Positions 30,988-45,455 of a stretch of 64,000 bases of DNA are shown one piece after another. The notes under the pieces were generated by a model that was not told the DNA's origin, made no database searches, and was given only the letters and a program-made list of their open reading frames with translations. Position 1 is the first letter of the stretch. Each line of letters starts with the position of its first letter. Source of the DNA: Purshia tridentata (lineage: Eukaryota > Streptophyta > Magnoliopsida > Rosales > Rosaceae); NCBI GenBank assembly GCA_003254885.1, contig QANT01006790.1, positions 1 to 64,000 on the forward strand, in the 5' to 3' direction. The translations under genes were made by a program, and so were the position numbers.

Positions 30988-33900
30988 CTTGTTACATGTG
31001 AAAGCATTTACTTTTGTATGAAAGCCATATGTGCATTGTTCCTGTCATCTCATGATTCCTTGCTTGAGTCCCCTGTGAGACTGCCATTATTTGGCCATCC
31101 AAATGGGTTGACGAGTAAAGAGTTTTAGCCGTTTTGTAAATATTAGCATATATGTTTAATTTTTTTTTTTCCTTTTTTATCATAAAGATTCTTATATCCA
31201 TATATATGTCTGATTCTATTTGAATTGTGAAATGCTATGTTTTGACTTGTTGGACAAACACAATCAAATGAGCCTTCCAGAGAAAGACTCCTTCGCTTGT
31301 TGATATCAAAAGGATGCTAATTTTCTTGATAATGTAAATTGGTGACACGCTATTTCTACTTAACATAATTGTGTTGTGTTAGAAATTGTTTTGTATTTGA
31401 ATTTCTGACATGTTTTTTGTCTTTGTGGTGTAATATCTAGTATGAGATGTCGAACCTAGAAACTTAAAACTAGATATGGGAGAGTTGTGAATGTTGTAAA
31501 CGACAAGTGGATTATGGAGACCGGCCTGACTGCTAGCCTGTTATTAACCATACAAGCAGAAATGGACCTTAATCAAATAACTGGACCCTGCAATGGAACA
31601 TGTTTCGAGTCCGGCCCTTTATTAACAAGAAAAGTAGATATGGAATATGGATCTTATGATTTATCACTTATCACACGGCTGGGATGTTGGCATACCATAC
31701 AATGCATGTAATAGGGATATGGGTTTTCTTTTTTAACCCAAACCTATTGATTTTTTTTTTTTGAAGTTTTTTTTTTTTTAATTTTATAGAAGAAACTCTT
31801 TCTCTTTGTTAGTGATTTGTCATCTGTCGGACCCTCATGGAGACTAAGAACAGCTTGGACCATCTCCAAGTTGAATTAGCTGAGCCAAGCCAAATAGCCA
31901 AATAGAGAAACGCAGCCCAACACTTAATGATTAATTTCAATAGTAATTAAAGTTGAACTTAATTTTCTTCTCTAATATGTATATATGGTATGAATCTTGG
32001 GGAGTAAGGAAGTTATTGGTTTTGGTGTGGTACTGTGCTGTTGGAGAAAAAAGTGGAGGGAACTGGGAATTAAGTTGCTTTAGTTAGAGGGAGGGAGAAG
32101 ATTGATGAACTTTTTTCTAATCATGCCTTAGAAAGTGATGACAAAGAGGAAAGTGAATATGCTTCCCCCACCCCCCATGATTGTAAACAATCGATCTAGC
32201 AAGTAGCTAGTAAGCAAACTCCATTATTATTACTACTATTATCATTATTATTCCCACCTCCACTTCCACTTCCACCACCCGCAAACCTAGCCGAACTAAG
32301 TCCTGTCATACTCATACTCTCACACTCATATGCACTTTGCCTTTTTCATCTCTCTCTCTCCCCTTAATTCGCTAAAGGCAATTTATCATATCTAACTAAA
32401 AGCTTCTGAAAAATAATTAAAGTTTATTGGGTACATACAATTTATGTGTTTGTATGGCGTGATAAGAGAGACAAATACAAAAACGATAAATACAAATGTG
32501 ACAAAAGTTTTACTTAATCATCAATCTTCTCATGAATTTTCATGTTTCAAGTCAAATTATATTAATTTCAACCGAGGAAGGATTGAAGCTTTATTTCAGT
32601 TAAATCATTCCAACCAGCTCCTCCTTATTCCCTATAAAGCTGTGTGCGTATATGTTTTTTTGGCTCATTTTCTGTTTTCTTGTTTCAATTGTGGGGACTC
32701 TGTCCAGCCTTTTCATGGCTTCATTCCACTTTGTATCTCTCTGCCTTCCTTTCACCAGACGTTCGTATATATGTTAGTGAAAGTATATTTGGGGCTCCAT
32801 CTCTATATATTCTTTCACAGTCACAGTCAAAAGTTATTCCCATATCCCATTTAATTCTAAAGTGAACCCATGAGCTTTTCTGATCCCCCTTCTTCTTCTT
32901 TTTTTTTTTCTTTTATGAACTTCGTGATCCCATATAATGCTTAAGGGTTCTTAGGATTTTTTTTAATATTTTTGGATGTGAGTGTTTGTTAACAAAATTT
33001 GGATTCTCTATTTTTCTTTTCTTTTTTAACTTTTTTCAATTTTAACCTTGTAACATAAATTCAAGGGTTTATACAAATCAAATTCAAATTTTATTCCATA
33101 TCCTTAGATAATAAATACATTGCTAATTAAGATTAAAATTATATATAAATTACTTATTTCCAATCAGCAAGTACAGTTAATTAAGAGAGTAATTTAGAGC
33201 TAGATATATATCACAATATCAAGCTAAAATATCTTCAAATTTTAAATAGATAATCCATATTATCCATATCTGCCAACTAGGCATGCAAGTGATTAGAGAA
33301 GGAAAAAGAGAGAATTAAGGAGTGGAGGCTTCGCATATCTCTATGGTCTTGCAATCTGATGCACTTTAGGATTAATTCATGCGTAAGAAATTAATTACAC
33401 TCCTCCAAATTGTTGAATGGAACATATACATGCATGTCCATAAATGAGATCAATAATATATATGATATATGTGGCATGGCCCACCCAACCCAAGAAAAAA
33501 AAGTTATTCTAATTTTTGTCTAGAAAAAAGAAAAAGAGACAATTTGTAATTCGATTGATCGATCAGAGTCATGCATCCAAGTAGAACACTTTACAGTTCA
33601 AAGTTCCACAAGCATTAGCCTCTTGTCTCATATATTTGTACGTATATATATCCCATGGTCCTTGGAAGGACGTGAGATCGACAACTTCACCCTTCTCTAA
33701 ATATAAATAAAAGCCAAAATTGATCACATACATCATGCAACATATGCATGGTTCACCTTTTGGTAACAGTAGCTACTATGGTGCATGGTGGTGGTCCTAG
33801 AAATGGAAATACAAATATCCACCTTATTAACCTCACGTCCTTGTCCATAACCTCTTATCTTACTCATTAGAAGCTCTCTAGTAGTGCTCAACATTGATTA

Positions 33901-35410
33901 ATTTTATCGAAGCCTCTAGATGCCTCATGTCTTACTTTGGGGTTTGATTAATTAATTACTAATTTTTAGCATGGGCGATGGGAATGTTGTTTAGTTTTTT
34001 GGGCGTTTGGCCTCCACCCTACCAAAAAAATAATGTTGTTTGGTTCCTTATCATTAAAACAATTGAGCCAAAGTGGAGGAGCAAAAGAAATTGATATATA
34101 CGTGAATGATATGAATGGTTTCATAGCTGTAATTTTGTTGTCTATATAATATGGTAATATAATTCTGATTTCAGGTGTTTGAAGCCTCTAATCTCAATCC
34201 TTATTTTTACTTATTTCATGCATGGTGAAACTCACAATGACAATTTCTCCAACAAGAGGAGATCGATATATATGATGTATTTGGGGACAATTGTAAACCA
34301 ATAGTACGTTGCTAATACCTAGAGAGACTGAGGTGATTGGACCCAATGAGAGGATGATTGGAGATATAATATGGCAATATATTAGCTAGGGTAACATTTA
34401 TTAGCCAAGTAGGTAATATTCATCTACTCAATTTTGTGTTTCAGTTAAATGATTTACAATCTATCATCACTTGCACACTTTATGGATGACATGATTGATC
34501 AGCAAGGAAAAGGGTTTCTTTAGTGGATAATTAGGTGGCAATAATATTTGTATGATTATGGAAATTAATTATATGGAAGTATGTAAAAAAAGAAAAAAAT
34601 ATTAAAAAAGTTAATAATATATCAAAGAAAACAGGGCTTAGGAATGATCGATGTGATAATAATAAAGCCATCAATGATCGATCGAACACATGTACAAGAT
34701 GATCAATTACCACAATTTTCACCGAATTTCGATGGGGACGATAAGATTGGGGTAATTAATAGGCAGTTTTATATTATGCATGCATAATGCATTATTGGCT
34801 GGCATATCAGAAAACAGAAATGCCACTTTAAGCTTGAAACCTTTAAACTTTAATGAATTTGCTTTGTAAGTCTTGGACGTGAGAGGTCGGTTGGTCTTTG
34901 CTGTGTATGCATGAAATGATGGTGAGGATGATGGAGGGTCCCACATGGAACTTGATCATCGATCTCATGGAATCCCTTGGATTGAGGAAGTATATATATA
35001 TATACATATTAGCAATTAATTTAATTAGGAGCAGCAGCAGCCTTGAGCTTTGCTGTGTGGCCCTGTAGAGCTGAGTGGGACCCTTATATATTTTTTCAAA
35101 CACACACACACACACACACACAAACACATACACCTTTTTCTCTTTAACGTTGATGAGGCACAGAGTATATAAAAAGAAGAGCTAATAGGTAGAAGAGAAG
35201 AGAATTTGGAAGAAAAAGAATGTGATGGGCATGTGATCCAACAGCCTTTATGTTCCCTTCTGCTCTCTCTTCCTTAGATCTCCCTCTAATCCCACCCGCC
35301 CATTCCAATTTACTTCTTCTGTGCCTTCTTTTGACATTCGGTGACTCACACTTTTTTGCTTAATCATATATGTAACATACATATCTTAATTGTTTGTACT
35401 ACTAATTATT

Positions 35411-35454
35411 AATTCATTAATTCATTAATTCATTAATTCATTAATTCATTAATT
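35411..35454. repeat. Octanucleotide tandem repeat (AATTCATT)n
   Basis: Five head-to-tail copies of AATTCATT followed by AATT. Simple satellite of low information. Confidence 0.9.
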
Positions 35455-35970
35455 GGGGTCCCACTTTACAAGACATGCGAGGTCGGCCATGGTTGATAAT
35501 AATATATACTAAAGCAACCATTAAAAGTATGTTATTAGTGGAATCTTAGGTCCCATATCATATCAATTATCATCATGTGTAGCTAGAATTGTATATGATC
35601 GATGATGAATTGATGATGATCATCATCATAAATTTGTCTTTAACTTGGTTGCAAGATCAAGTTTAATTAATGAATTGTAGTGCATATATTTTGTAGAATA
35701 TACTACCAAGTACTATTTGCAATAAAGTCCCTCTCACACGTTTATAGAAGGATCTTTTTAACGTAGAAGACGACTGATCGAATGTCTTTAACAAAAAAAG
35801 AAAGAGGAGAAAAGGAAAAAAGAGATTTTTAAAATAAAAATAAAGAAAGAATGAAGGGGAGAAGATAGTGGAGAAAAGACATCTGTTGTTGTTCTCTCCT
35901 TTTAATGTAATTCTAAAGTGACTTAAAATTAGCTTTTTTATTCGTTGAAAAGAAAATAAAGGCCATGCAA

Positions 35971-36012
<42 letters not shown>

Positions 36013-36794
36013 TACATTCTTTATTATTTGGAAACCTTTGGGCCATTGGACCTTTAGTTAGAGCTAGAAAAATAATAGATTGCTCTATGTCATAGAGATC
36101 GAACTTGCTTTTTAACGTCTTTATTGAAATTCAACTTTTGCATGGAAACTAAATATTCTACATTTTTATTATTATTATTGGTATTATTCTAACGTATTAA
36201 TAAATCAAATAACTTATATTCTTTAATTACTTCATTTGGTTATTAACTGGGTCCATGCCTTACTGGATTTGGATCGATACAAATTATTACATTATATATA
36301 TTTATATATATATATATATATGTCATTGTTGTGTACATCAAAGCTTTACTATATAAGCCTCAATTAAGGCCATTGGAAATACGCAATTACTGAGAGTTCT
36401 AGCATGTTCCAATTGACTGATTAATTCAAGGACATGTACGTTACTTCTAATCGAAGATCATATATACGAGTCTAAATTAAAGAATAGTATAGCAAGCCAA
36501 GGAATACACGTAAGTACGTACATTCATATCAAACCTAATTAATGTAACATTGAAATCACTTTACACAAAGTCAGTACCACCTAAAGTGGTAACAAGCTTT
36601 AGGAAACTATAAAGGGTAGGTAGAGAAGATAAGGGCGATCGCTTTAGCACTAGGATTCATCCTTAACGTACGTAAACTATAAAGTGAAATTTAAAAAGAA
36701 AAAAACTAATTAAGCTACTTTGGTAAGTTAAATAATTAAGTTACTGATCGGGCAAAGCTATATATAATTAGTACTGGAATGTTCATATCATAAT

Positions 36795-36798
<4 letters not shown>

Positions 36799-36829
<31 letters not shown>
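36799..36829. repeat. (AT)n microsatellite
   Basis: Uninterrupted AT run of about 31 bp; able to form a cruciform and likely to vary between individuals. Confidence 0.9.
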
Positions 36830-36835
<6 letters not shown>

Positions 36836-37950
36836 GGTTTATGTTGTCATACATACTATATATGAAATATGAACTACACTAATACTCAATATAATCAAAG
36901 ATCTGTATTCAGTCTGATAACGAAAGAATCAAAGGAAAAGTTTGTACTCTGATAATAAATAATGATTAATATTTACGAAAAGACAATATATATGGAAGTG
37001 GGTTAAGGATGTGATCGATGTCGAGGGAGCAGAACTAGTGAAGTAGAAGCCTGGAATTGAAGAAAAGGAAAAGAGGATAAAATCACAGAAACTTCAATCT
37101 CATTCTCGTTACATATTTTGATGGTACAGTGGACAAAGCCTGGGTACACATTACACAATAATATTAGTTCATATCACTAGCAAGACTACAAAACGGGTAT
37201 CTTGTCCCATCCTTTAATTATCGATCAGAAAAATGCACTTCCTCGTGACCCCTTAATTATATTGTTTTCTTAATTTCTCCCAGATTCAGATAAATTATAT
37301 AATCAATATAGCCCCTGGCCACCACCTGCAGGATGGATTAATTTGAAACCATATTAATTCAATAATCCCTGCTTAGTTTCCATGCCATGATAGTCAATTC
37401 AAGTGCTTTTTCCAGTTTCATTGAACATATATATCTATATTAAATTATTAATTGCAAATAATTAATAATAACACTAATATATTTCTAGAATAAGGTAGGG
37501 GTGAGTACGTACGTAAAACAGAGGAAGAGACAAAAGAGAGTGCGAGAAGAGAAGAGACAGAAGAGAGAACCTTGTAGGCTTGTCGTGTAGAAATTATAAT
37601 ACAGATTTTGATTCTTTCTTTCAGTTTAGAAACAAGGGTCTCTCTACTCTCTGTCTCTCTCTCTCTAGCTAGCTAATATTATAATAACTAGTATATAACC
37701 CATGAATATCAGTCATTAATTTATTCATATTTTAAATATGGGTTTTATCCTTATTCGCTCTGTGTTTTAAGTTGTCTCTCCTTGGAATTCTCGTAATTAA
37801 GCAAAAAAATCTTTATTTTTTGGTACAAATAAATGGTTTTTTTGTAAGCTATCGGCGGTGGTCATGTGAGGGGAGGTGGGGTTGGTTTCACTTTCACAGC
37901 GTTTTAGAAATTAGAATAGAATCTTCTTGCTTGTTAGCTCTTCAGCATAG

Positions 37951-37953
<3 letters not shown>

Positions 37954-37986
<33 letters not shown>
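37954..37986. repeat. (GA)n microsatellite
   Basis: Uninterrupted GA run of 33 bp. Confidence 0.9.
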
Positions 37987-37989
<3 letters not shown>

Positions 37990-40900
37990 GTTGTGTAGTG
38001 TGTGATTTTTGTGCTAGTGATGGTGGTGGGCTCGGTAGGATCATCTCTGAATTGCTGACAACTTGTGAAAGAAATCAGCCTTTGTTTTCTAGATTTCCAT
38101 ACTCTGTGGACCCATATATATATATATATATGCATCTCCCCTCTCCCTCATACACATATATATAATATGTCTTATATTAATATTCAAACAAGTGCAAATG
38201 CTTCATAGTTTTCTATCTAGATTTACCTTATCTATTGCTTCATCATGGTCACATAATTATGTTTGTTGATTAAGCCAATCAGCTGCCATAATTTTTGGAG
38301 AAAAATTGTTACGACACCTATGAAAGAGATAATAGAGGTATTAGATGCATGCATATATAAGATTAATTGTCCCATTAATTAATGTTTTTCTGTAATTTTT
38401 TACCATATATATAAACACATAACAGTTGAAAAATAAGCCTATTTAACAGTTGAAAATGTTTTTGTATGTAGAAATTGTAGGAAACATATATTTATATTTT
38501 AAATTGAGATGATGGGTTGGTGGGGTTTGTTAGCTAGAGGTAGTATACATGGGTAATATTCCCAAAAATGTGCATGTAACATGCAACAGGGATAGGATGG
38601 TGTAATAAATATATGTTGTGCAAGGTAAAAAACAAAAGAAGAATCACGAGAATGGTATACAGCTACATGCACCTACAGAGTAGTAGTACTACAAACAACA
38701 CACACAAGCATTAAAATTAAAAGGACTACAACTACTGTCTCCATGTCAGCCGCTGCAACACTGCAAACTGTACTGCGCAGTGCAGCTGGTGCTAGTGTAT
38801 GTATGTGTGCCTTAATTTGTTTTTCTGTGTGAGAGAGCTGAGAGCTGGGAATTAAGAAAGGAAGAAGAAGAAGGAAGAGCCAGGTAGCCTAGACTTTTAA
38901 TTTCCTTAGAAGCCTAGAAGGAGAAGAGAAACAAAACCATTTCCCATTTTAATTGAATATCGGGACTTGAAGCTGACACTGCTTCATGCTATTTTCTATA
39001 TTAATTCCTCCTTTTTTAAAACCATAAATTCTGCACTACTCTGCCAGTGTCACATGCACATATATATATATTTATATTTATACCTAGCTAACTATATATA
39101 TACATGTATACATATGTTAATGATCGATACTTGAAATTTATTTGTTAATAGTTTAAAAATTTTGGTATCGTGGTGACAAAAATGTTACGTCATTTTAATA
39201 TGAATTTGAAAATGCGGGAGCGCTGAGAAAATGGAAAAGTGAGAAATTATAAGGGATAAGGGGGTGGGGAAGTGAACTGGGAACAGTAAAAGACAGTTTA
39301 TAGTTGAACATTGTTTTCCCAATAATGAGAAATTGAGAATCATAGACATGATCTCAAAATAATCAGTGGGAGTATCTATGTGAAATAATTAGTCATCATT
39401 TTCCTATTGTTTTCACTTTGCTCCTGGAGGCTTGAGGCCTCATTTTGTCCCTACACCCCCTATACCGGCCCTCTTGCTGCTGTCTCTCACTCTTTCACTT
39501 ACCACAGCATCAAAATCTATTCCTTACTTTTATAGGATTCTTCAGTGCCCACTTATTACAAATGACTTTCATGCAATGCATTCTGTATATCTTCCTTTGT
39601 TTCTTCAAATTGTGACATTAGTGCAACACTTGTATATAATAATTATATATAGTAAGAAAATTAAGAAATTAAAATCACCAAGAAAGCTAGTGGTATTTGT
39701 ATTCACAACATGTATATATATATATAGCTCACTTTTATATTATAAGACTTACATGTCTGTTTTATATATATAAAAGAAAATTCACATGTCACATTTAAAA
39801 ATTTTCTTCTGAAATGAAAAGTGTGATTAGTGATTATCTAATTTTATCCACTGTATAATGAATTGATGTTACTCCGGTATTTACTTTGTTAGTATAGAAA
39901 ATTTAAGTGAAAAGTGATTCACTTTGATTGTGGGAGATGTCATTATTGAATCTCAAAGGCAGGAAAATTAAATGTATGCCTTTCTCATCCTCCTTTCACA
40001 GAGTCTGTGCGATAGAGAGAGTAAAAAGAATATTTCTTGGGCCATTACAAAGAGAGAGAGAAGTAATGAAAAGCTGTAACCTTTATTTTAAAAAAAAATT
40101 AATAATTTTCTCAGTTATTCATGAAAACTTTTAGGGCCAATAATTCAATCACCTGGACACGTCAGCAGGGAAACTTAGCTGAGTCGAGCTAGCCAAATAA
40201 AATAAAGCAGGTGGCAGGAGTGCTGTGAGTCACACTAAAGGGGTAGAGGGAGGTATTGTAAGTTAGTGAGTAAAGGTAGTAGTGGCCAGAGAGAGAGATA
40301 TGTGTAGGTCTCAGTCACTATAGCCCTTATGATATTGAAGTTTGGAATATTATGGGAAAAAAAAAAGAAGAAGAAGAAGAAAGGTAGAGAGAGAGAGTGG
40401 TGATGATGATGATGAGAAGCAAATGGAAGGAAGAGAAGGTATAGCAATAGAAGGGAAGGAAGGGAAGGAAGGAAGAAATGTCGTCATGGAGAACAGGCTT
40501 TAAATCCCATCACGTAGTTCGATGTATCCTTTACCTTATATCTGCTAGAGAGAGATGTATGGTTTTGTAGTAGAAAATGATGGGGATTCGAAATTGGAGA
40601 CTGTGTTTGTTTGTTTGGTGCAATCCCATATATTAAACAACAAAAGCTAACTTACAAATTGTAAAGACGACACTCGGTTTGACGTGAACCCAACCCAATT
40701 GCCCTCTCCTTTCTTTTTCCTTTCCTTTCTTCCATCTTTTTTACAAAATTGTCCCAACCAATAATATTCTATGTTCTTTGACCCAACTACCCTTCTTCTT
40801 TACCACATGGCCGGATCGATGTTGTCAAATATGTACAAGCTACCAATGCATACATATATACGAGATACATGAAGAATAGAATTGCATTAAATGATATTGT

Positions 40901-41474
40901 ACTAGTACCACAAACATCAAAGAAGATCAAGCAGCTGAATCAGAACACTACCATAGGAGGCTCTACAAGATGAGGCCCAGAAAAAAGTGAAGGAAGAATT
41001 GACGAGTATGGAATACATAGTAGTACAAAAATCAAAGGGGAGAGGGAGAGGAGGAGGGAGAGGAGGGAGGGGTGGAATGGTCATTTTGCAAAGAAAAGAG
41101 GTAGTACAGGTCTGCTAGCTGCCTGCACCATCGTCCAGCCTCCTCCTGTGCGTGATTTTTAAGTGGGTGTGCGCGGGATCGATTGTCAGTACAACAAAGA
41201 GAGTGAAGAGAGAGAAAGGCTAGTTGGGAGGGGGTCACGGGTTTGTCTTGAAAGGCCCTTATTTCACAGTCCTAGACAGACAGACACATATTCTCTCACT
41301 ACCATAACCGAGGTCGGAAAAACAAAATTATAATATCCCCATCAAAACTTTAAAACACATATCAATATATATCATATCATTGAAAATTAAACCAAAAAAA
41401 AAAAAAACAAAAAGCAAATGTACAACCCCATAATAAGCACACCACCACAAACCCTTTTCCTCCAACATTTTTTA

Positions 41475-41518
41475 TCCTCTCTCTCTCTCTCTCTTTCTCT
41501 CTCACTCACTCACTCACA
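41475..41518 (+). promoter_or_regulatory. CT-rich tract in the likely HSFB4 5' leader
   Basis: CTCTCT runs followed by CTCACTCACTCAC about 110-150 bp before the ATG. Such Y-patches are common near plant transcription starts; role inferred from position. Confidence 0.4.
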
Positions 41519-41627
41519 TCCTTCTTAAAACCTCCATTATTTCATCCTCCTCAGATCTCTTCTCTTCTCTTCTCTTGTCAAGAATCTTCTACTGAGCTTC
41601 TTCTTCTTGTTTTATCTGGTTTGAGAT

Positions 41628-42905
41628 ATGGCGTTGATGATAGACAATTGCGAGGGCATACTGCTCTCCCTAGACTCCCACAAGTCAGTCCCGGCTCCAT
41701 TCCTCACCAAAACCTACCAGCTCGTAGACGATCCCGCCACCGACCACATCGTCTCCTGGGGTGAAGACGACACCACCTTCGTCGTTTGGCGCCCTCCCGA
41801 GTTCGCCCGTGACCTCCTCCCCAACTATTTCAAGCACAACAACTTCTCCAGCTTCGTCCGCCAGCTCAACACTTATGTATGTATATATATATGTACCCAC
41901 TAAAAACCCTAAATTTTTTGTATTTATATGCATATGCTTTCAGTGGCCTTTTGTGTTTTGATTTTCACGGACTGGATTTTTCTGTAAACCTTGCTCTAGG
42001 GTTTTAGGAAGATTGTACCGGACAGGTGGGAGTTTGCCAACGAGTTTTTCAAGAAGGGAGAGAAGCATTTGCTGTGCGAGATCCACAGAAGAAAGACGGC
42101 TCAGCCGCAGGTGTCCATGAACCACCACCACCACCACCACCACAATCCCCATTCACCGCTTGCTGGCATCAACGGCCATCCGGGCTTCTTCCCCTTCCCT
42201 TCCCGAGGCAGCATCTCGCCTTCTGACTCTGACGAGCCGCCCAATTGGTGCGACTCACCTCCCCTCTCTTCCCCAACGTGCGGTGGCGCCGCCGGCGGAG
42301 TTTCTTTTTTGAACGGAGGTGGTGGCAACAACAACAACAACAACAACGTCTACTTGAACACCTCTGTGACGGCGCTGTCGGAAGATAACGAGAGGCTGAG
42401 GCGGAGCAACTCGATGCTAATGTCGGAGCTGGCCCACATGAGAAAGCTGTACAACGACATTATCTACTTTGTTCAGAACCATGTGAAGCCTGTGGCGCCG
42501 AGCAATTCTTACCCTTCCTCTTTGCTTCTTTGCAACCCACCTGGCGGTGGTGGTAATACTGGAGCTTCGGGTTTGCACAAGCCTTTCAACAGTCAGGTTC
42601 TGGGTTACTATCAAACTGCTAATAATATTAATAACCACCCTAATCATCATGTTATGAGCAACTCTCCAAGCAAGACCACCACGTCAAAGAGCAGCTCCGT
42701 CACGATTCTCGAAGAACCACCCACTAGCAATGGTGGGTGCAAAACCAAACTGTTTGGGGTGCCGCTGCTTCACTCCAAGAAGAGATTGCACCCGGAGTAT
42801 CACAATGGGTCCAACCAGATGAGCAGCATGGAGGCCACCAAGGCTCGTTTGATTTTGGAAAAGGATGATTTAGGTCTCCATCTTATGCCCCCATCCACGT
42901 GTTAG
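41628..42905 (+). CDS. HSFB4: Class B heat stress transcription factor HSFB4 (SCHIZORIZA-like)
   Basis: Two exons, 41628-41876 and 42000-42905, giving 384 residues; the phase-0 intron splits the DNA-binding domain after RQLNTY, the standard HSF position. The domain spans about residues 21-117 with the winged-helix recognition helix in [20 protein letters not shown]. The N-terminus ([24 protein letters not shown]) is that of HSFB4. An oligomerisation region follows at about 207-245, then the class B repressor motif LFGV (334-337) and a basic KKR (343-345) as a possible nuclear signal. HSFB4 in Arabidopsis (SCHIZORIZA) controls cell fate and asymmetric divisions in the root stem-cell niche rather than the heat response. 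Homopolymer runs His125-131 and a seven-Asn run (193-199) lie in the linker and may vary in length between alleles. Confidence 0.95.
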
Positions 42906-42960
42906 TTAGCTAGCTAGATAGCTTCCTCCTCAAATCCATTCAAAACTTTGAAAGGTTTCT

Positions 42961-42962
<2 letters not shown>

Positions 42963-43031
<69 letters not shown>

Positions 43032-43036
43032 NTTTT
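42963..43036. repeat. 74-nt poly-T tract containing an ambiguous base
   Basis: Sixty-nine T residues, an n at 43032, then four more T, starting 58 bp after the HSFB4 stop codon and therefore probably in its 3' UTR. True length is doubtful because sequencing and assembly stutter on such runs. Confidence 0.95.
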
Positions 43037-45455
43037 CTACTTAATTTCTTGTTTTGATTGTATTTCTGGTCTCTCGATCAGATCGAGTCAGATGATGAAA
43101 TATGTGTGTGGGTGTTTGTGAGTCGACTCACTCTAGCTCTCTGTATATATAACTTTAGTGTCAGTAATTTCTCCACCAATGCAGGTGTGGGTTTTTGTTA
43201 GAGTGATGATCAGTCAAGTGTTGAAGATCTTAAAGTTAATTATAAGTTCAAAAACTGCCAACACCATGTTTTTTATTTACAGTGGTGCGATTTATTGCTT
43301 TCCCATTGTTGGTCTCTTTTTTCCTCCTCTTCTTTCTTCACCTGCAGGCTGCTGCAGTTTCTGAATATGATCCCTGAATGTTTCAGTTCCATTAATGCCA
43401 GAGATGGTTTTGCCCATTTGAGCTCTTTTGAAAATAATAAAGCTGAGAGTTTGCAGTCTGGTTCATGTATTGACAATTTTCTCTAGGGCTTTCTCTGATT
43501 AATATTAGTCCCAGCCATTAATGCTTCATACGTACAAAAGATAAATAAAATAAATATATGGGTAAAAAAGAAAAAGCAGCTGACACCGCATGACAATTCG
43601 GTGTTCAAAATCCAAGTATATTATATATGATCATCAGTGCAATTATTATTATTATTATGATGATGATGGATCAGGATGATCACCATATATAATTGTGAAA
43701 GAAGAAAGTATACTATGATTTACTGAAAAGAAAGCTATCATGTCGTTTTGATCAAGGTTCTAATCTCCACCATTTCTCGTTTCTATGAACTGTCAGTCCT
43801 CACGCAGCAAAAAGCCAAATACATACTTACAAATACCACTACACTACAGATGTGTTGTAACTTGTAAATAAGAGAGATCTCAAAATAAATAAATATGGTG
43901 GGGTTTTCGATGACAGCGAAATGTGAGAGAAAACTGACTGAAAATGTGGGTTTGAAATGTTTCCATCAATGCTTCTATGCTTCTTCTTCTTCTTCTTCTT
44001 TGGACCAGAAACCTTTGCCTTTTCCTACTTTAAGTACCTGATCAACGTCTTAAAACCCTATTTGGAATATCTTCTCTTCTATAGTTGTATATATTCATTT
44101 ATTGCATGCTCATCTCAGTAATGCTTTAAATCTTCACTGCTAGTCTAGCTACCAGCAGGTTCATCATAATAAGAAAAACTTCTTTATTTGCTAATAAACC
44201 CCTTCTCTTTTATGTTCTTTCCTTGTCTGATCTCTTTCTCCAAACATCCCCATACGACTCGTTTGACCAAGTATCCCCAAAACCACAGCTCGACTCTTTT
44301 GTTGTTAATGCAATTTTAGGGCATTAAAAACGACCTGTGAATTAAGACATGTGAGAGTGAGACAGAGATCTATTTTAAGCGCATGGAGAGAAAAAGTGAG
44401 CAAATAACATTATAGAATTAAAATAGGATATTTTGGAATACGTTTGTCGTACTCATGCAAAAAAAAAGAGAAAAAAGAAAACCTTAGCCCTAGATCCACA
44501 CCAGCGACCAGTGGTAGGTGTAGAAGCTTTTGTCCTTCATTGGGTCGTCGTGGCACGTGACTAGAAATATGCACGTGCAGTCAGCGGTGTGTGTGTGTGG
44601 AATAGAAGTTTATAAATATGGTGAGCTTTTTTGATCCGAATACTTTAGTGTGACTGTGGGGTTAAAAACTTTAAGTGGGTGATGGATGGGATGCAAAAGT
44701 GGATATGGATACGGATCATCCGGGTGAAATATGCTTTAGTCTTTGGGTATTGGACCACGAAATGGGTTATTGAAAGCTTAAAAAGGTAAAAAAGAAAAAT
44801 GGAAATTAAAAAAGACATGTTTGCTACGTTTAAGTCTTTTTGAATGCACTTTATTGACAATTTATATTCTCTCTTTTGGTATAGCACACTTTTTTGACAA
44901 CTTAAAAATGACTAATAATATAATATTGTCAAATTAAGAAGTATACCATTGCAAGATTGTATTAGGTAATAATAGGTTACTATGTTTAAGTAGATTTTTT
45001 TTTTTTTTGCCTTAAAAAGATCCAAGTTAAATAGATTCATCATTTGGTTAATTTATAAATGAGAATTATCGTGTTTGAAATATAATATCGAAATGCATAA
45101 TTAATTCAGTGCTCATCATTTCATAAAATGATCCTTTGCTTTACTTTAGTTTTTATTCAGAATGATAAGTATTTTTAAAGTGTTTTAGTACCAAAAAAAT
45201 GTTTGTATTTTCTTGTCTCTTTTCTTGCCCTCTTGGGATTATTTTATTCAGTGTTCCAAAGCTGACAAGGTTACAAAGGCTAAAGGAGGGGGAGTTAATA
45301 CATAAAAGATTGAGGATTACACCATTTTGGGCCAGACTGGGCCTTAGAACTATTTTGTTTGGTTTTTCAAGGTCCAAGAAGAAAACATTAATGGCCAAGA
45401 ATAATGAAACTCAAGCCCATGTAGGCCCATATGAGACATTGTGATCCCGACAGAG

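Larger units (their letters stand above)
30988..41627. other. 10.6-kb region with no recognisable gene
   Basis: The longest AT-rich gene-free stretch of the window. I see no protein family, no tRNA and no conserved miRNA. It is rich in microsatellites: (CA) at 35101-35122, (CT)/(TA) at 35971-36009, (TA) at 36305-36321 and 36799-36829, (GA) at 37954-37986, and five copies of AATTCATT at 35411-35454. The 136-codon frame at 32444-32854 looks like chance. It may hold long-range regulatory DNA of HSFB4, noncoding RNA genes or decayed transposons that I cannot identify by reading. Confidence 0.5.

Noticed and set aside
32444-32854. 136-codon open frame on +
   Set aside because: Composition is like translated AT-rich intergenic DNA, with no domain, no splice context and no overlap with a promoter-like signal.
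37545-37670. GA-rich and CT-rich blocks that could pair and contain GACAGAAGAGAG, reminiscent of miR156
   Set aside because: The mature miR156 sequence is not present, and pairing between purine and pyrimidine microsatellite-like stretches is expected by chance.
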